A stretch of DNA of 64,000 nucleotides from Gaiellasilicea sp963761905 (GTDB taxonomy: Bacteria; Actinomycetota; Thermoleophilia; Gaiellales; Gaiellaceae), in the NCBI GenBank assembly GCA_963761905.1, contig CAVXIQ010000001.1:62001-126000 (forward strand), given 5' to 3'. A program made the translations under genes and the position numbers. Position 1 is the first letter of the stretch. Each line of letters opens with the position of its first letter. The notes beneath the pieces are model-generated. The model saw only the letters and a program-made list of their open reading frames with translations, searched no databases and was not told where the DNA came from. Below, one piece after another: positions 25,954-33,814 of the stretch.

Positions 25954-26802
25954 TCATTTTGATGGGCCCGGACCACCGCCCGCGCCGCCGATCGGCACCG
26001 CGAAGCCGATGCCGACGAAGGCGTCGTCGCGTCCGGGGTTGGCGAGCGCGGTGACGATCCCGACTACCTGCCCGCCGCGGTTCAGCAGCGGCCCGCCGGA
26101 GTTGCCGGGGTTGACCGCCGCGTCGAACTGAATGAGCCCGCGCAAGGTCTTGCCGCCTTCCCTCACCGAGCGGTCGAGCCCGGAGATGACGCCGGCGGTA
26201 ATCGAGTCGGCGTACCCGAGCGGGTGCCCGACGGCGTACGTCTCATCACCGACCTGGACGCCACCGCCGAGCACGGCCGGCACAACCACCTCAGGGAGGC
26301 GCGTAGGCACGAGCACTGCGGTGTCGTTGTCCGGATCGGCCTCAACGACGTCGGCCCGGCCTCTGGTGCCGTCCACGAAGGTGACGCGGATCCTCGCCGC
26401 CCCCTCGACCACGTGGAACGCCGTAATGATCGTGCCGTTCGCATTGACGATCACCCCGGTGCCGAACCCGTCGCCGTCTCCGTTCGGCGTGCCTCTCTCC
26501 GTCTCGATCGCGACGATCGAGGGCAGGATCTGCTGGTACACGGCTACCGAGGTCGCAGGCTCAGCCCGGAGATCCTTCATCGCCTCGTCGACGACGCCCG
26601 AGGCGATCGTCCCCGCCTCGGCCCGATCGAGCGGCCGCGGCGAGTCTCGAGTCGCAAGCACAAGCACGATCACGCCCGCCCCGACAGCGGCCACGGCGAC
26701 AGCCGCGAGCGCAATGAGGCCGCGCCGGCCAACCCTCCGGCTTCTGCCAGTTGGCTCGTGTGCGGCGGGCACTGCCTCGCGGGACTCCCTCGTCACGCGC
26801 AC
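25954..26802 (-). CDS. Membrane-anchored HtrA/DegP-like serine protease (no PDZ)
   Basis: Encodes 282 residues: a basic cytoplasmic N terminus, one TM helix (about 28-50) and an extracytoplasmic trypsin-like domain. The catalytic triad is visible as His130 (AFHVVEG), Asp160 (DNDTAV) and Ser235 (GNSGG). The usual C-terminal PDZ domain is absent; the protein ends in a Gly/Pro-rich tail. The gene leads the moxR operon, so envelope quality control linked to the vWA proteins is a reasonable guess. The start codon, ATG at 26802, gives the full anchor. Confidence 0.9.
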   Translation of the reverse strand: MRVTRESREAVPAAHEPTGRSRRVGRRGLIALAAVAVAAVGAGVIVLVLATRDSPRPLDRAEAGTIASGVVDEAMKDLRAEPATSVAVYQQILPSIVAIETERGTPNGDGDGFGTGVIVNANGTIITAFHVVEGAARIRVTFVDGTRGRADVVEADPDNDTAVLVPTRLPEVVVPAVLGGGVQVGDETYAVGHPLGYADSITAGVISGLDRSVREGGKTLRGLIQFDAAVNPGNSGGPLLNRGGQVVGIVTALANPGRDDAFVGIGFAVPIGGAGGGPGPSK

Positions 26803-26933
26803 GCAGCCACCCTACTGGACGAAGAAAGCGCGTCGATTTCGCAGGACGGACGACCGGCGGCCTCAAAGGCGCGCGGCGCCGACACCTGCGGCAGGACGCG
26901 GCCGCCGCAGTTCAGCGCCGGCGGCACGAATAG

Positions 26934-26959
26934 AAAAAGCCCCGTTACCAGGGCTTTTT
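26934..26959 (-). terminator. Intrinsic terminator of rnpB (symmetrical)
   Basis: AAAAAGCCC / GGGCTTTTT form a 9-bp stem (26934-26942 with 26951-26959) around an 8-base loop. Read on the minus strand it ends in a U-run and lies just past the RNase P RNA; it would also work in the other direction. The 131 bases between it and the protease gene (26803-26933) show nothing else I can name. Confidence 0.85.
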
Positions 26960-26963
26960 CCGT

Positions 26964-27312
<349 letters not shown>

Positions 27313-27315
27313 TCG

Positions 27316-27321
27316 ATTGTA
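27316..27321 (-). promoter_or_regulatory. rnpB -10 box
   Basis: TACAAT on the minus strand lies six to seven bases before the predicted 5' end of RNase P RNA. The -35 region would fall inside the end of the upstream lipoprotein gene; I see no clear -35 match. Confidence 0.6.
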
Positions 27322-27328
27322 GCGCCGT

Positions 27329-28130
27329 CTACTCCGTCACCTTGACCGGCTCCCCGAAGGCGCTCAGCATGTACGTGACGCGGATCGTGCGCGCCGGAAG
27401 CACCAGCTTCCCGGCATTCCGCACGGGCTCGAGCCGGACGACGTAGTCGAGTCGGTGCGGCAGACCGTCGGCTCCGATCCACGTCTCGAGCTCGGCTCGC
27501 GCGCCACCGGTCGCCTGCTCGAGCGCTTCGCCGAGCTCCGCCGGAAACCCACGCTCTGCGGCCTTCCGCGGATCGACCGCGAAGGCGTAGTGCGCGAGCC
27601 CGTCCTCGGTCCCGAGCAGATCGTGGCTCGACCGCGTCGGCGAGCAGATCGTCGAGCGCGTCGACCTCGTCGGGATAGCGGCCGAGCAGGCCGCCGGATA
27701 CGCGCGCTCGCTCGCGAGCGAGCTCGCTGCGAGCGGTCTCGGACGATCACGGTCAGGGTCTCGTCGTCCCACCGCAGCTCGACCGGCTCGTCGAGGGGCG
27801 GCTCGTTCTCGCGACCGGGGAAGAGCGGCGCGAGCTCGAACGACGCTCGCGACCGGCCCGGGCCGAGGTCGACCGCTCCCTCCGATGTGGCGTACTCCTC
27901 GGCGTCGTCCGGCGCGGTCTCCTTCGTACGGGTGAACGACGCTTCGAAGCGAAACGTCCCCTCCTCGCGAAGCCGCGCGACCGCGCCCTCTAGGGCGTCG
28001 GCAGGCGCGGCTAGGGTCGAGGTGTTGTTCCCGCGCTTTCCTCGTCACCGCCGCAACCGGTCGAGACGGCGAGCAGAGCGAGCGCGGCGGCCGCGATTGC
28101 TAGCCGGCCGATCGGCTCTCCTGTCCGGGC
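27329..28130 (-). pseudogene. LppX/LprG-like lipoprotein, broken by several frameshifts
   Basis: Pieces of one lipoprotein are spread over three frames. A signal segment (LAIAAAALALLAV followed by STGC lipobox) appears near 28100-28060. Next comes a region reading LAAPADALEGAVARLREEGTF to about 27745 in another frame. A short piece with GGLLGRYPDEVDALDDLL follows in a third. The tail from about 27620 contains YAFAVDPRKAAERG and ends GEPVKVTE at 27329. The tail resembles LppX/LprAFG lipid-binding lipoproteins. No normal start codon fits the signal piece, so the 5' end is approximate. Either a decayed gene or several read errors; the clustering is higher than elsewhere in the window. Confidence 0.6.
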
Positions 28131-28306
28131 GCAGTCGCGAGAGCCTCCGCCTCCCGCTGAAGCAGGAAGCCGCACTCGGGGCAGGCGATCACACCGCCTC
28201 GACCGTGGAGGACGAACTCGCCGCAGCAGAGGCACTCGAGGCTCGCCCCACGGATCAGCGCGGCGAGCTCCTGGTCGAGCGTCCGGTTGAGGAACGCGAG
28301 CTCCAT
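28100..28306 (-). CDS. Small zinc-ribbon protein
   Basis: Encodes 68 residues. An N-terminal helix (FLNRTLDQELAALIRG) precedes a four-cysteine zinc ribbon: CLCCGEF at about 25-31 and CPECGF at about 41-46. The ATG at 28306 shares one base with the lexA stop, so it is translated after lexA. Whether it binds nucleic acid or protein is unknown. Linkage to lexA makes SOS-controlled expression likely. Confidence 0.78.
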   Translation of the reverse strand: MELAFLNRTLDQELAALIRGASLECLCCGEFVLHGRGGVIACPECGFLLQREAEALATAPGQESRSAG

Positions 28307-28938
28307 CAGAGGCTCCGGAAGACTCCCGTGACGCGGCCGAGGATCTCGACGTGGTTCGCGTAGATCGGCTCGAGCGCGTCGTTCTCGGGCTGGAGCCGGA
28401 TCCGGCCGGCTTCCCGGTAGAAGGTCTTCACGGTCGCCTCGTCGGCAGTCTCGTCGTCGCCTGCGAGCGCGACCACGATCTCGCCGTTACGTGCGTCCTG
28501 GGTGCGCTGGACGACGAGGATGTCGCCGTCGAGGATGCCGGCGTTGATCATCGACTCGCCCGTGACGCGGAGCAAGAAGTCGGCGTTCTTGCTGAGCGGC
28601 TCGGGCACGGCCAGCTCGTCCTCGATGTTCTGGTCTGCGAGAAGCGGGCTGCCGGCTGCGATCTGGCCGAGGAGCGGCAGGCGTCGGAGCTCTCCCTCGC
28701 GGATCGGCTCGTCGGCACGCGACTCGCGGCGGTGACCGATCAGGTCGAGCGCGCGGGGCTTCGAGGGATCGCGCTTCAGCAGGCCCGCTCGCTCCAGGTT
28801 CGCGAGATGGGCATGGACGGTCGACGGCGAGGCGAGACCGACCGCCTCACCGATCTCCCGCACGGTGGGCGGGTAGCCGTGGCGGTCGACGTACTCGACC
28901 AGGAATCCCCAGATCTCCTGTTGACGGTCGGTCAGCAC
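28306..28938 (-). CDS. lexA: LexA SOS repressor
   Basis: Encodes 210 residues. The N-terminal winged helix (VLTDRQQEIWGFLVEYVDRH, then YPPTVREIGEAVG) is followed by the self-cleaving S24 domain. Cleavage site Ala-Gly lies in IAAGSPL, the catalytic Ser in GESMINAGI and the Lys in TVKTFYRE. The start is the GTG at 28938, preceded by GAGGAG; the longer frame to 29058 would run across the promoter and operator and is rejected. Cleaved when RecA filaments form after DNA damage. A perfect SOS box lies 30 bases upstream of the start. Confidence 0.95.
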   Translation of the reverse strand: MLTDRQQEIWGFLVEYVDRHGYPPTVREIGEAVGLASPSTVHAHLANLERAGLLKRDPSKPRALDLIGHRRESRADEPIREGELRRLPLLGQIAAGSPLLADQNIEDELAVPEPLSKNADFLLRVTGESMINAGILDGDILVVQRTQDARNGEIVVALAGDDETADEATVKTFYREAGRIRLQPENDALEPIYANHVEILGRVTGVFRSL

Positions 28939-28967
28939 TGTCGTCTCCTCGTCGTCGAAGTCATTGT

Positions 28968-28981
28968 CGAACACGTGTTCG
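28968..28981. promoter_or_regulatory. SOS box (LexA operator)
   Basis: CGAACACGTGTTCG is a perfect 14-bp palindrome matching the Gram-positive/actinobacterial SOS consensus CGAAC-N4-GTTCG. It lies between the lexA -10 box and the start codon, just after the expected transcript start, consistent with LexA repressing its own gene. Confidence 0.93.
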
Positions 28982-28987
28982 TAATTG

Positions 28988-29016
28988 AGGGTAGAGATCC
29001 TTCCGGACGACGTCAA
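28988..29016 (-). promoter_or_regulatory. lexA promoter
   Basis: On the minus strand TTGACG (29016-29011) and TACCCT (28993-28988) are separated by 17 bases. The predicted transcript start falls at the upstream edge of the SOS box. Confidence 0.72.
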
Positions 29017-29070
29017 GTTTGGGGACACGCGAGGCGCATTGAGCGAACGACGAAGCAAACCTCCTCCGCA

Positions 29071-29100
29071 TAGAGAAACGGCTCCTTCTCAGGAGCCGTT
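29071..29100 (-). terminator. Intrinsic terminator of the secG/tRNA-Leu transcript
   Basis: A perfect 10-bp stem (29077-29086 with 29091-29100, loop of 4) is followed on the minus strand by TTTCTCT. It lies 9 bases after the tRNA-Leu 3' end and separates it from the lexA promoter. Confidence 0.88.
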
Positions 29101-29109
29101 CTTCCCGCA

Positions 29110-29193
<84 letters not shown>

Positions 29194-29212
29194 GGGCCGG
29201 GCATTGTAGCCG

Positions 29213-29253
29213 TCGCTACGCGAGCAGCCGGTGTCTCGCTACGCGAGCAGCCG
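29213..29253. repeat. 18-bp direct repeat duplicating the end of secG
   Basis: TCGCTACGCGAGCAGCCG occurs at 29213-29230 and again at 29236-29253, with 5 bases between. The second copy contains the secG stop codon and last codons. It looks like a small local duplication between secG and the tRNA gene. Confidence 0.8.
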
Positions 29254-29460
29254 ATACAGCAAGACGTTGTTGAGGAAGAAGACCGTCGCGACCACGACCG
29301 TGAGGCGCGTCAGGTTCCGCTCCACGATGTGCGTGCCGCCCTGAGAAGCCGGCGTGAAGCCCATTCCGCCCATGCCCGCGTCGCGTCCGGAGTGCATCAG
29401 GATCAGCGTCAGCAGGGCGACGGAGACGAGGACGTGGAAGACGGCGACTACCTGGAGCAT
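29239..29460 (-). CDS. secG: Preprotein translocase subunit SecG
   Basis: Encodes 73 residues with two membrane helices (about 4-22 and 50-70) joined by a Gly/Met-rich loop (GRDAGMGGMGFTPASQGGTHIVERNL in parts) in which GG-TH-ERNLTR matches SecG. It forms the accessory subunit of the SecYEG export channel in the inner membrane. Size and placement before tRNA-Leu are typical. Start ATG at 29460. Confidence 0.93.
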   Translation of the reverse strand: MLQVVAVFHVLVSVALLTLILMHSGRDAGMGGMGFTPASQGGTHIVERNLTRLTVVVATVFFLNNVLLYRLLA

Positions 29461-29488
29461 GGCGCGAGCAGGGTACCAGCGTCGGCGC

Positions 29489-29878
29489 TTACGGAGCCGC
29501 GGCCGCGAGGATCGCGGCGACGAGCCGGGCGGCGATCGCGTCCTTCGTCACGTAGCCGCTCGCGCCGGCGCGGCGGGCCTGATCGATGTCGTGCGGCGTA
29601 CTCGAGCCGCTGAGCATGAGCACCGCCGGCTTCGTCGGCAGCTTCGCGATCTCCGCGGCGGCCTCGAAGCCGTCCATCACCGGCATGCTGATGTCCAGCA
29701 GCACGACGTCCGGCTCGAGGCTCGCCGCGAGAGCGAGCGCTTCGCGCCCGTCGACGGCGCGTCCCACGACCTCGAGCTCGGGCTCCGTGCGGAGAACGGC
29801 TTCGAGTGCCTCGGCGAACAGGCGGTGGTCGTCCGCGATCAGGACGCGGACGGTCGACGTGCAGGTACCGGCGGTCAT
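29489..29878 (-). CDS. Receiver-only response regulator
   Basis: Encodes about 129 residues forming a single CheY-like receiver. Acidic pair ADDH near 15-18, phospho-acceptor Asp in LLDISMP near 60, Thr/Ser in LMLSGSS and Lys in YVTKDA are present. There is no DNA-binding output domain; the protein ends just after helix 5 (AAILAAAAP). Sequence is closest in style to NarL/FixJ receivers, whose HTH would normally follow. No sensor kinase lies nearby. I use the ATG at 29878 rather than one 12 bases earlier. Confidence 0.85.
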   Translation of the reverse strand: MTAGTCTSTVRVLIADDHRLFAEALEAVLRTEPELEVVGRAVDGREALALAASLEPDVVLLDISMPVMDGFEAAAEIAKLPTKPAVLMLSGSSTPHDIDQARRAGASGYVTKDAIAARLVAAILAAAAP

Positions 29879-29918
29879 ACAGGGATTCAACGCGATTCCC
29901 CCTGGCTAGGCTACTGCG

Positions 29919-30143
29919 ATGGGCGAAAATGCCCGCTTCCGAATCCAGAAGCTGCTCGTCACCGGCGACAACCGGCTGAAGCAGGGCGTGGCGCCCGAGA
30001 AGGCCCGCGAGAGCTTCGAGCAGGCGCTCGAGGTCGCGCGAGAGGCCGGCCTCGAGGAGGCGGTGCGGCCTCTCGTCGAGCTCAGGCTTGCCGACCTCGA
30101 GCGGCTCGCGCGAGCACAGCCTCCACCCGGCGAGCCTGGGTAG
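29919..30143 (+). CDS. Small helical protein of unknown function
   Basis: Encodes 74 residues, mostly helical and charged (NRLKQGVAPEKARESFEQAL, EVAREAGLEEAV), with a possible single TPR-like helix pair. Diverges from the response regulator with 40 bases between starts and overlaps the end of the glycosyltransferase gene tail to tail by 62 bases. The overlap lowers confidence, but the reading frame has balanced composition and a plausible ATG. Confidence 0.55.
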   Translation: MGENARFRIQKLLVTGDNRLKQGVAPEKARESFEQALEVAREAGLEEAVRPLVELRLADLERLARAQPPPGEPG

Positions 30144-31081
30144 AGAGCCCGTGCGACTCGGCCGCGGTGCGAGCCGCGGGATTCGGCGTCGGTAAGGCTG
30201 CCGCGGCGCGGAGCGCGGCGATGAGCGCGTCCTCGTCCTCTGGATCGACGAGCACCCCGGCACCCTCCGGCACGAACTCCGGCGGCCCGCCCACGCGCGT
30301 CGCCACCACCGTTCGCGCCGAGGCGAGCGCCTCGAGCGCGGCCTGGCCGAACGGCTCGACGAGCGACGGCTGGCAGAGGACGTCCGCCGCCGCGAGATAG
30401 CTCGGGATGCGGTCGTGCTCGACCCTTCCCACGACCCGGATCCCGGGACGGCCCTCGAGCTCCGAGCGGAGCGGCCCGTCGCCGACGAACGTCAACGACC
30501 CCTCGCCGAGCCGCTCGAAGGCGCGCGCGAGCCGCAGGACGTTCTTGCGCTCGCTCAATGCGCCGACGCAGAGAAAGGCGGGTCGGTCGCCGGCGTCGGG
30601 CGCAAGCGGCCGGAATCGCTCGAGATCGACGCCGCAGTCGATCACCTCGGTCTTGCCCCGGGCCTCGGGCACGCGCTCTTCGAGCAGCCGCTGCAGGTAG
30701 TTCGAGACGGCGATCGACCGCGCTTGCGCGCCGCGCGACGAGCCGCGTCGCCGCGCGCACGCCGGGGATCCGGCCGATGTTCGCGACGTCCTGGCCGTGC
30801 GCGGTGACGACGAGCGGTGCGCGTCCGAAGAGCGCTCCCCAGAGACCCGTCGGAACGAGGAAGTGCGCGTAGACGACGTCTGGCCGGAACCGCCGTGAGG
30901 CGCGAGCGGTCGCTGCGGCAAGCCCCAGGTGGCGGAGCGGCCCGCCGCTTCGCGAGTCCAGCACCACCCGCTCGACCTCGTGGCCGAATGAGACGAGCTC
31001 GCGTTCCAGATCGGCCACGAAGACGCCGAAGTCGGGCTCGGCAGGGCTCGGATACATCTGGGAGACGAGGAGGATCCGCAT
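30082..31081 (-). CDS. GT4-family glycosyltransferase (frame broken by one base)
   Basis: The N-terminal domain from ATG 31081 reads MRILLVSQMYPSPAEPDFGV, then AHFLVPTGLWGALF and VTAHGQDV, typical GT4 glycosyltransferases. Near 30735 the frame slips by one base inside VARRA. The other frame continues with SIAVSNYLQRLLEERVPEA, VGALSERKN, FVGDGPL and the nucleotide-sugar motif EPFGQAALEALA near the C terminus. The 1000-base interval fits about 332 residues with one extra base. Likely a cytosolic enzyme adding a sugar to a lipid or wall precursor. Both halves are well conserved, so an assembly error is likely. Confidence 0.82.
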
Positions 31082-31147
31082 GCGGCCAGCTTGACGGATC
31101 GGCTGCTCCCCGCGCCCGTCACCGGTCTGCTCGAGGAAGATGCGTCC

Positions 31148-31524
31148 ATGCCCGAGACTTGGCACCACGGCCTCGTGGCCCGCTGGTGGGCGGAGTTCAA
31201 CCTCGACGGGCCCGAGATCGAGCACTACCGCCGCTACGTCGAGGACGGGCCGGCGCTCGACGTCGCCTGCGGGACGGGACGGTTGCTCGTGCCGTGGCTC
31301 GAGGCGGGGCTCGACGGGGACGGCTGCGACGTCTCGCCGGAGATGATCGAGCTCTGCCGGGTGCGGGCCGAGCGGGCAGGGCTCGCGCCGACGCTCTTCG
31401 TCCAGGCGATGCACGAGCTCGAGCCGCCGCGGCCGTTGTCGAGTCCGTGACCGGCGACTCCACCGACGAACCTGCGACGAGCGAGCACGAGACGCTCGTC
31501 TTCGTCGCGCGGAAGCCGGGCTAG
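31148..31524 (+). pseudogene. SAM-dependent methyltransferase remnant (internal deletion)
   Basis: The first 95 residues from ATG 31148 are a good class I methyltransferase N-terminal half: PALDVACGTGRLLVPWLEAG is motif I, followed by GCDVSPEMIELCR. Right after AMHELEPPRP the frame ends (TGA 31448-31450). In the next frame only a short C-terminal tail, VTGDSTDEPATSEHETLVFVA (read in parts), remains to TAG 31524. About 100-120 residues expected between motif I and this tail are missing. That is more than a single-base error and suggests a deletion. It converges on the mutase gene, overlapping its stop by two bases. Confidence 0.65.
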
Positions 31525-33077
31525 CTCCTCGACGCGTCGAACGTGCCGAACTCGGCGCGGAGGACGTTGCAGATCTCGCCGATCGTGCACTGGGCGCGGA
31601 GCGCGTCGCGCATCGGCGGGAGCAGGTTCTCGGTCCCCGCAGCGACGCGCGCGACCTCGGCGAGCGCCGCCTCGGCGGCGGCGGCATCGCGCTCGGCGCG
31701 CACTCGCTGTATCCGCTCGAGCTGGCGCCGCTCCGCCTCTGGATCGAGCCGGTGGAGCTCGACCTTCTCGCCTTCCGCCTCCGCGTAGCGGTTGACGCCC
31801 ACGATGACGCGCTCGCCCGACTCGACGTCCGCGTTCCAGCGAAATGCCGCCTCCTCGATCTCGCCCTGGACGTACCCCTGCTCGATCGCTGCGACCGCCC
31901 CGCCGAGCTCGTCGATGTGCTCGATCAACTCCAGCGCGCGCTCCTGGAGCTCGTCCGTCAGCGCCTCGATGAAGAAGGAGCCGCCGAGCGGGTCGGCCGT
32001 GTCCGTCGCGCCGCCCTCGTTCGCGAGCACCTGCTGCGTCCGGAGCGCGATCCGGGCGGAGTGCTCGGTCGGGAGCGCGAGCGCCTCGTCGAAGCCGTTC
32101 GTATGCAGGCTCTGGGCGCCGCCGCAGGCCGCCGAGAGCGCCTGGATCGCGACCCGGACGATGTTGTTCTCGGGCTGCTGCGCGGTGAGGGTCGAACCGC
32201 CGGTCTGGGCGTGGAAGCGGAGCGCGAGCGCCTTCGGGTTCGTGGCGCCGAAGCGATCGCGCATCAGCGTCGCCCACAGCCGCCGCGCCGCGCGGAACTT
32301 CGCCACCTCCTGGAAGAAGTGGTTGTGCGCGTTGAAGAAGAAGGAGAGGCGCGCGCCGAACTCGTCCGGCGAAAGGCCCGCCTCGACGGCCGCAGCGCAG
32401 TAGGCGATCCCGTTCGCGAGCGTGAACGCGAGCTCCTGGACCGCGGTCGAGCCGGCCTCGCGGATGTGGTAGCCGGAGATCGAGATCGTGTTCCAGCTCG
32501 GGATCCGCTCCGCGCAGTAGGCGAAGAGATCCGTGGTCAGGCGCATCGAGGGCCGCGGCGGGAAGATGTAGTTCCCGCGCGCGATGTACTCCTTCAGGAT
32601 GTCGTTCTGAACGGTGCCGCGGAGCGCCGTTCCCGGCACGCCCTGCTCCTCGGCGACGAGCTCGTAGAGGAGGAGGAGGAGCGACGCGGGCGCGTTGATC
32701 GTCATCGAGGTCGAGACCTCGCCGAGCGGGATCGAGTCGAAGAGGATGCGCATGTCCTCGAGCGAGTCGATCGCGACCCCCGTGCGGCCGACCTCGCCGA
32801 GCGCGTGCGGATCGTCCGAGTCGTAGCCGAGCTGGGTGGGGAGGTCGAACGCGACCGAGAGCCCCGTCTGGCCGCGCTCGAGCAGGTAGCGGAAGCGCTC
32901 GTTCGTCTCCTCGGCGGACGCGAAGCCCGCGTACTGGCGGATCGTCCAGGGCCGGCCGCGGTACATGTCCGGATAGGGCCCGCGGGTGTACGGGAACTCG
33001 CCGGGCTGCTCGCCCTCGCCGTAGACCGGTTTCAGCTCGATTCCCGAGTCGGTCTCGCGCTTGTCGGTGGCCGCCAT
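31521..33077 (-). CDS. Methylmalonyl-CoA mutase large-subunit-type protein
   Basis: Encodes 518 residues with the TIM-barrel domain of acyl-CoA mutases. YTRGPYPDMYRGRPWTIRQYAGF (in parts, about 31-53) and SVAFDLPTQLGYDSD (about 73) match the family that isomerises methylmalonyl-CoA and succinyl-CoA. SGYHIREAGST and AQQPENNIVR are further landmarks. There is no B12-binding domain; the length fits the type in which that domain is a separate small protein, not present in this window. Start ATG 33077. A GntR-type regulator lies 23 bases upstream on the same strand. A related isobutyryl-type mutase activity cannot be excluded. Confidence 0.9.
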   Translation of the reverse strand: MAATDKRETDSGIELKPVYGEGEQPGEFPYTRGPYPDMYRGRPWTIRQYAGFASAEETNERFRYLLERGQTGLSVAFDLPTQLGYDSDDPHALGEVGRTGVAIDSLEDMRILFDSIPLGEVSTSMTINAPASLLLLLYELVAEEQGVPGTALRGTVQNDILKEYIARGNYIFPPRPSMRLTTDLFAYCAERIPSWNTISISGYHIREAGSTAVQELAFTLANGIAYCAAAVEAGLSPDEFGARLSFFFNAHNHFFQEVAKFRAARRLWATLMRDRFGATNPKALALRFHAQTGGSTLTAQQPENNIVRVAIQALSAACGGAQSLHTNGFDEALALPTEHSARIALRTQQVLANEGGATDTADPLGGSFFIEALTDELQERALELIEHIDELGGAVAAIEQGYVQGEIEEAAFRWNADVESGERVIVGVNRYAEAEGEKVELHRLDPEAERRQLERIQRVRAERDAAAAEAALAEVARVAAGTENLLPPMRDALRAQCTIGEICNVLRAEFGTFDASRS

Positions 33078-33100
33078 AGCGCGGATGCTAGGCGCTCCTG

Positions 33101-33758
33101 TTAGAGCGCGCCGCCCGCCTGATCGAGCGCCTCGAGCGCGATCCGGCGGCCGGTGTCGATGTGCGCTCGGATGGCCGTCTGCGCGGCGGCGAGCTCGCCG
33201 GCCTCGAAGGCGTCCACGATCGCCCCGTGCTCGGTCGCGAGGTACGCCCCCGCCTCGAGCTTGCCGCCGCGGATCACCTGCATCATCAGGTTGACCGAGA
33301 GCTCGCGGTAGAAGCGCGAGAGCAGGGCGTTCCCGGCGAGATCGACCTGGTGCTCGTGGAAGGCGGCGTTCGCGGCGTCCCACTCGGTGTGCGAGACGGC
33401 GGCGGAGGTCGCGAGCAGGAGCGTGCGGAAGTGCGCGAGCTCGCTGCGCGGAGACGTTGCCCACCGCCGCCTCGGCGGCGTGCAGCTCGAGGGCGCGGCG
33501 CACCTCGTACCCCTCCACGATGGCGGCTGCCGTCAACGGGCTCACGTAGTAGCCGCGCCGCGCCTTGACCGAGAGCAGCCCCTCGGAGACGAGGCGCGTC
33601 AGCGCGTGATGGACGGGGCTGCGGGAGACACCGAGGTCGGCCGCGAGCTCGTGGAGGCTCACCTTCTCGCCAGGCCCGAGCTCCCTCCGGACAAGCCGGC
33701 GCTTCAGGTTCTCGTAGACCTGCTCGTTCAGGCTGGCGCGGGTCACGGTCAAGGTCAT
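33101..33758 (-). CDS. GntR/FCD-family regulator (frame broken by one base)
   Basis: From ATG 33758 the N-terminal winged helix reads LNEQVYENLKRRLVRRELGPG, LHELAADLGVSRSPVHHALTRL, a GntR DNA-binding domain. Near 33448 the frame is lost within GNVSA. One base over, the FCD ligand domain continues: ELAHFRTLLLA, WDAANAAFHEHQVDLAGN, then LATEHGAIVDAFEAG and AIRAHI to the stop at 33101. The 658-base interval has one extra base. Probably a regulator of the mutase gene just downstream, sensing an acid or CoA-linked metabolite. Read as an assembly indel because both domains are otherwise complete. Confidence 0.82.
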
Positions 33759-33814
33759 CTCGCCGCGTTCCTAACATGTCAGCCCGGTCAGGGCAAACGT
33801 GGCACGCTCCGGCG

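Noticed and set aside
31148..31524. Possible selenoprotein by UGA read-through at 31448 in the methyltransferase
   Set aside because: Considered because selA, selB and tRNA-Sec are nearby. Reading through the TGA in frame gives only low-complexity Arg/Ser/Thr sequence, while the family tail is in a different frame, so it is a deletion or shift, not a Sec codon.
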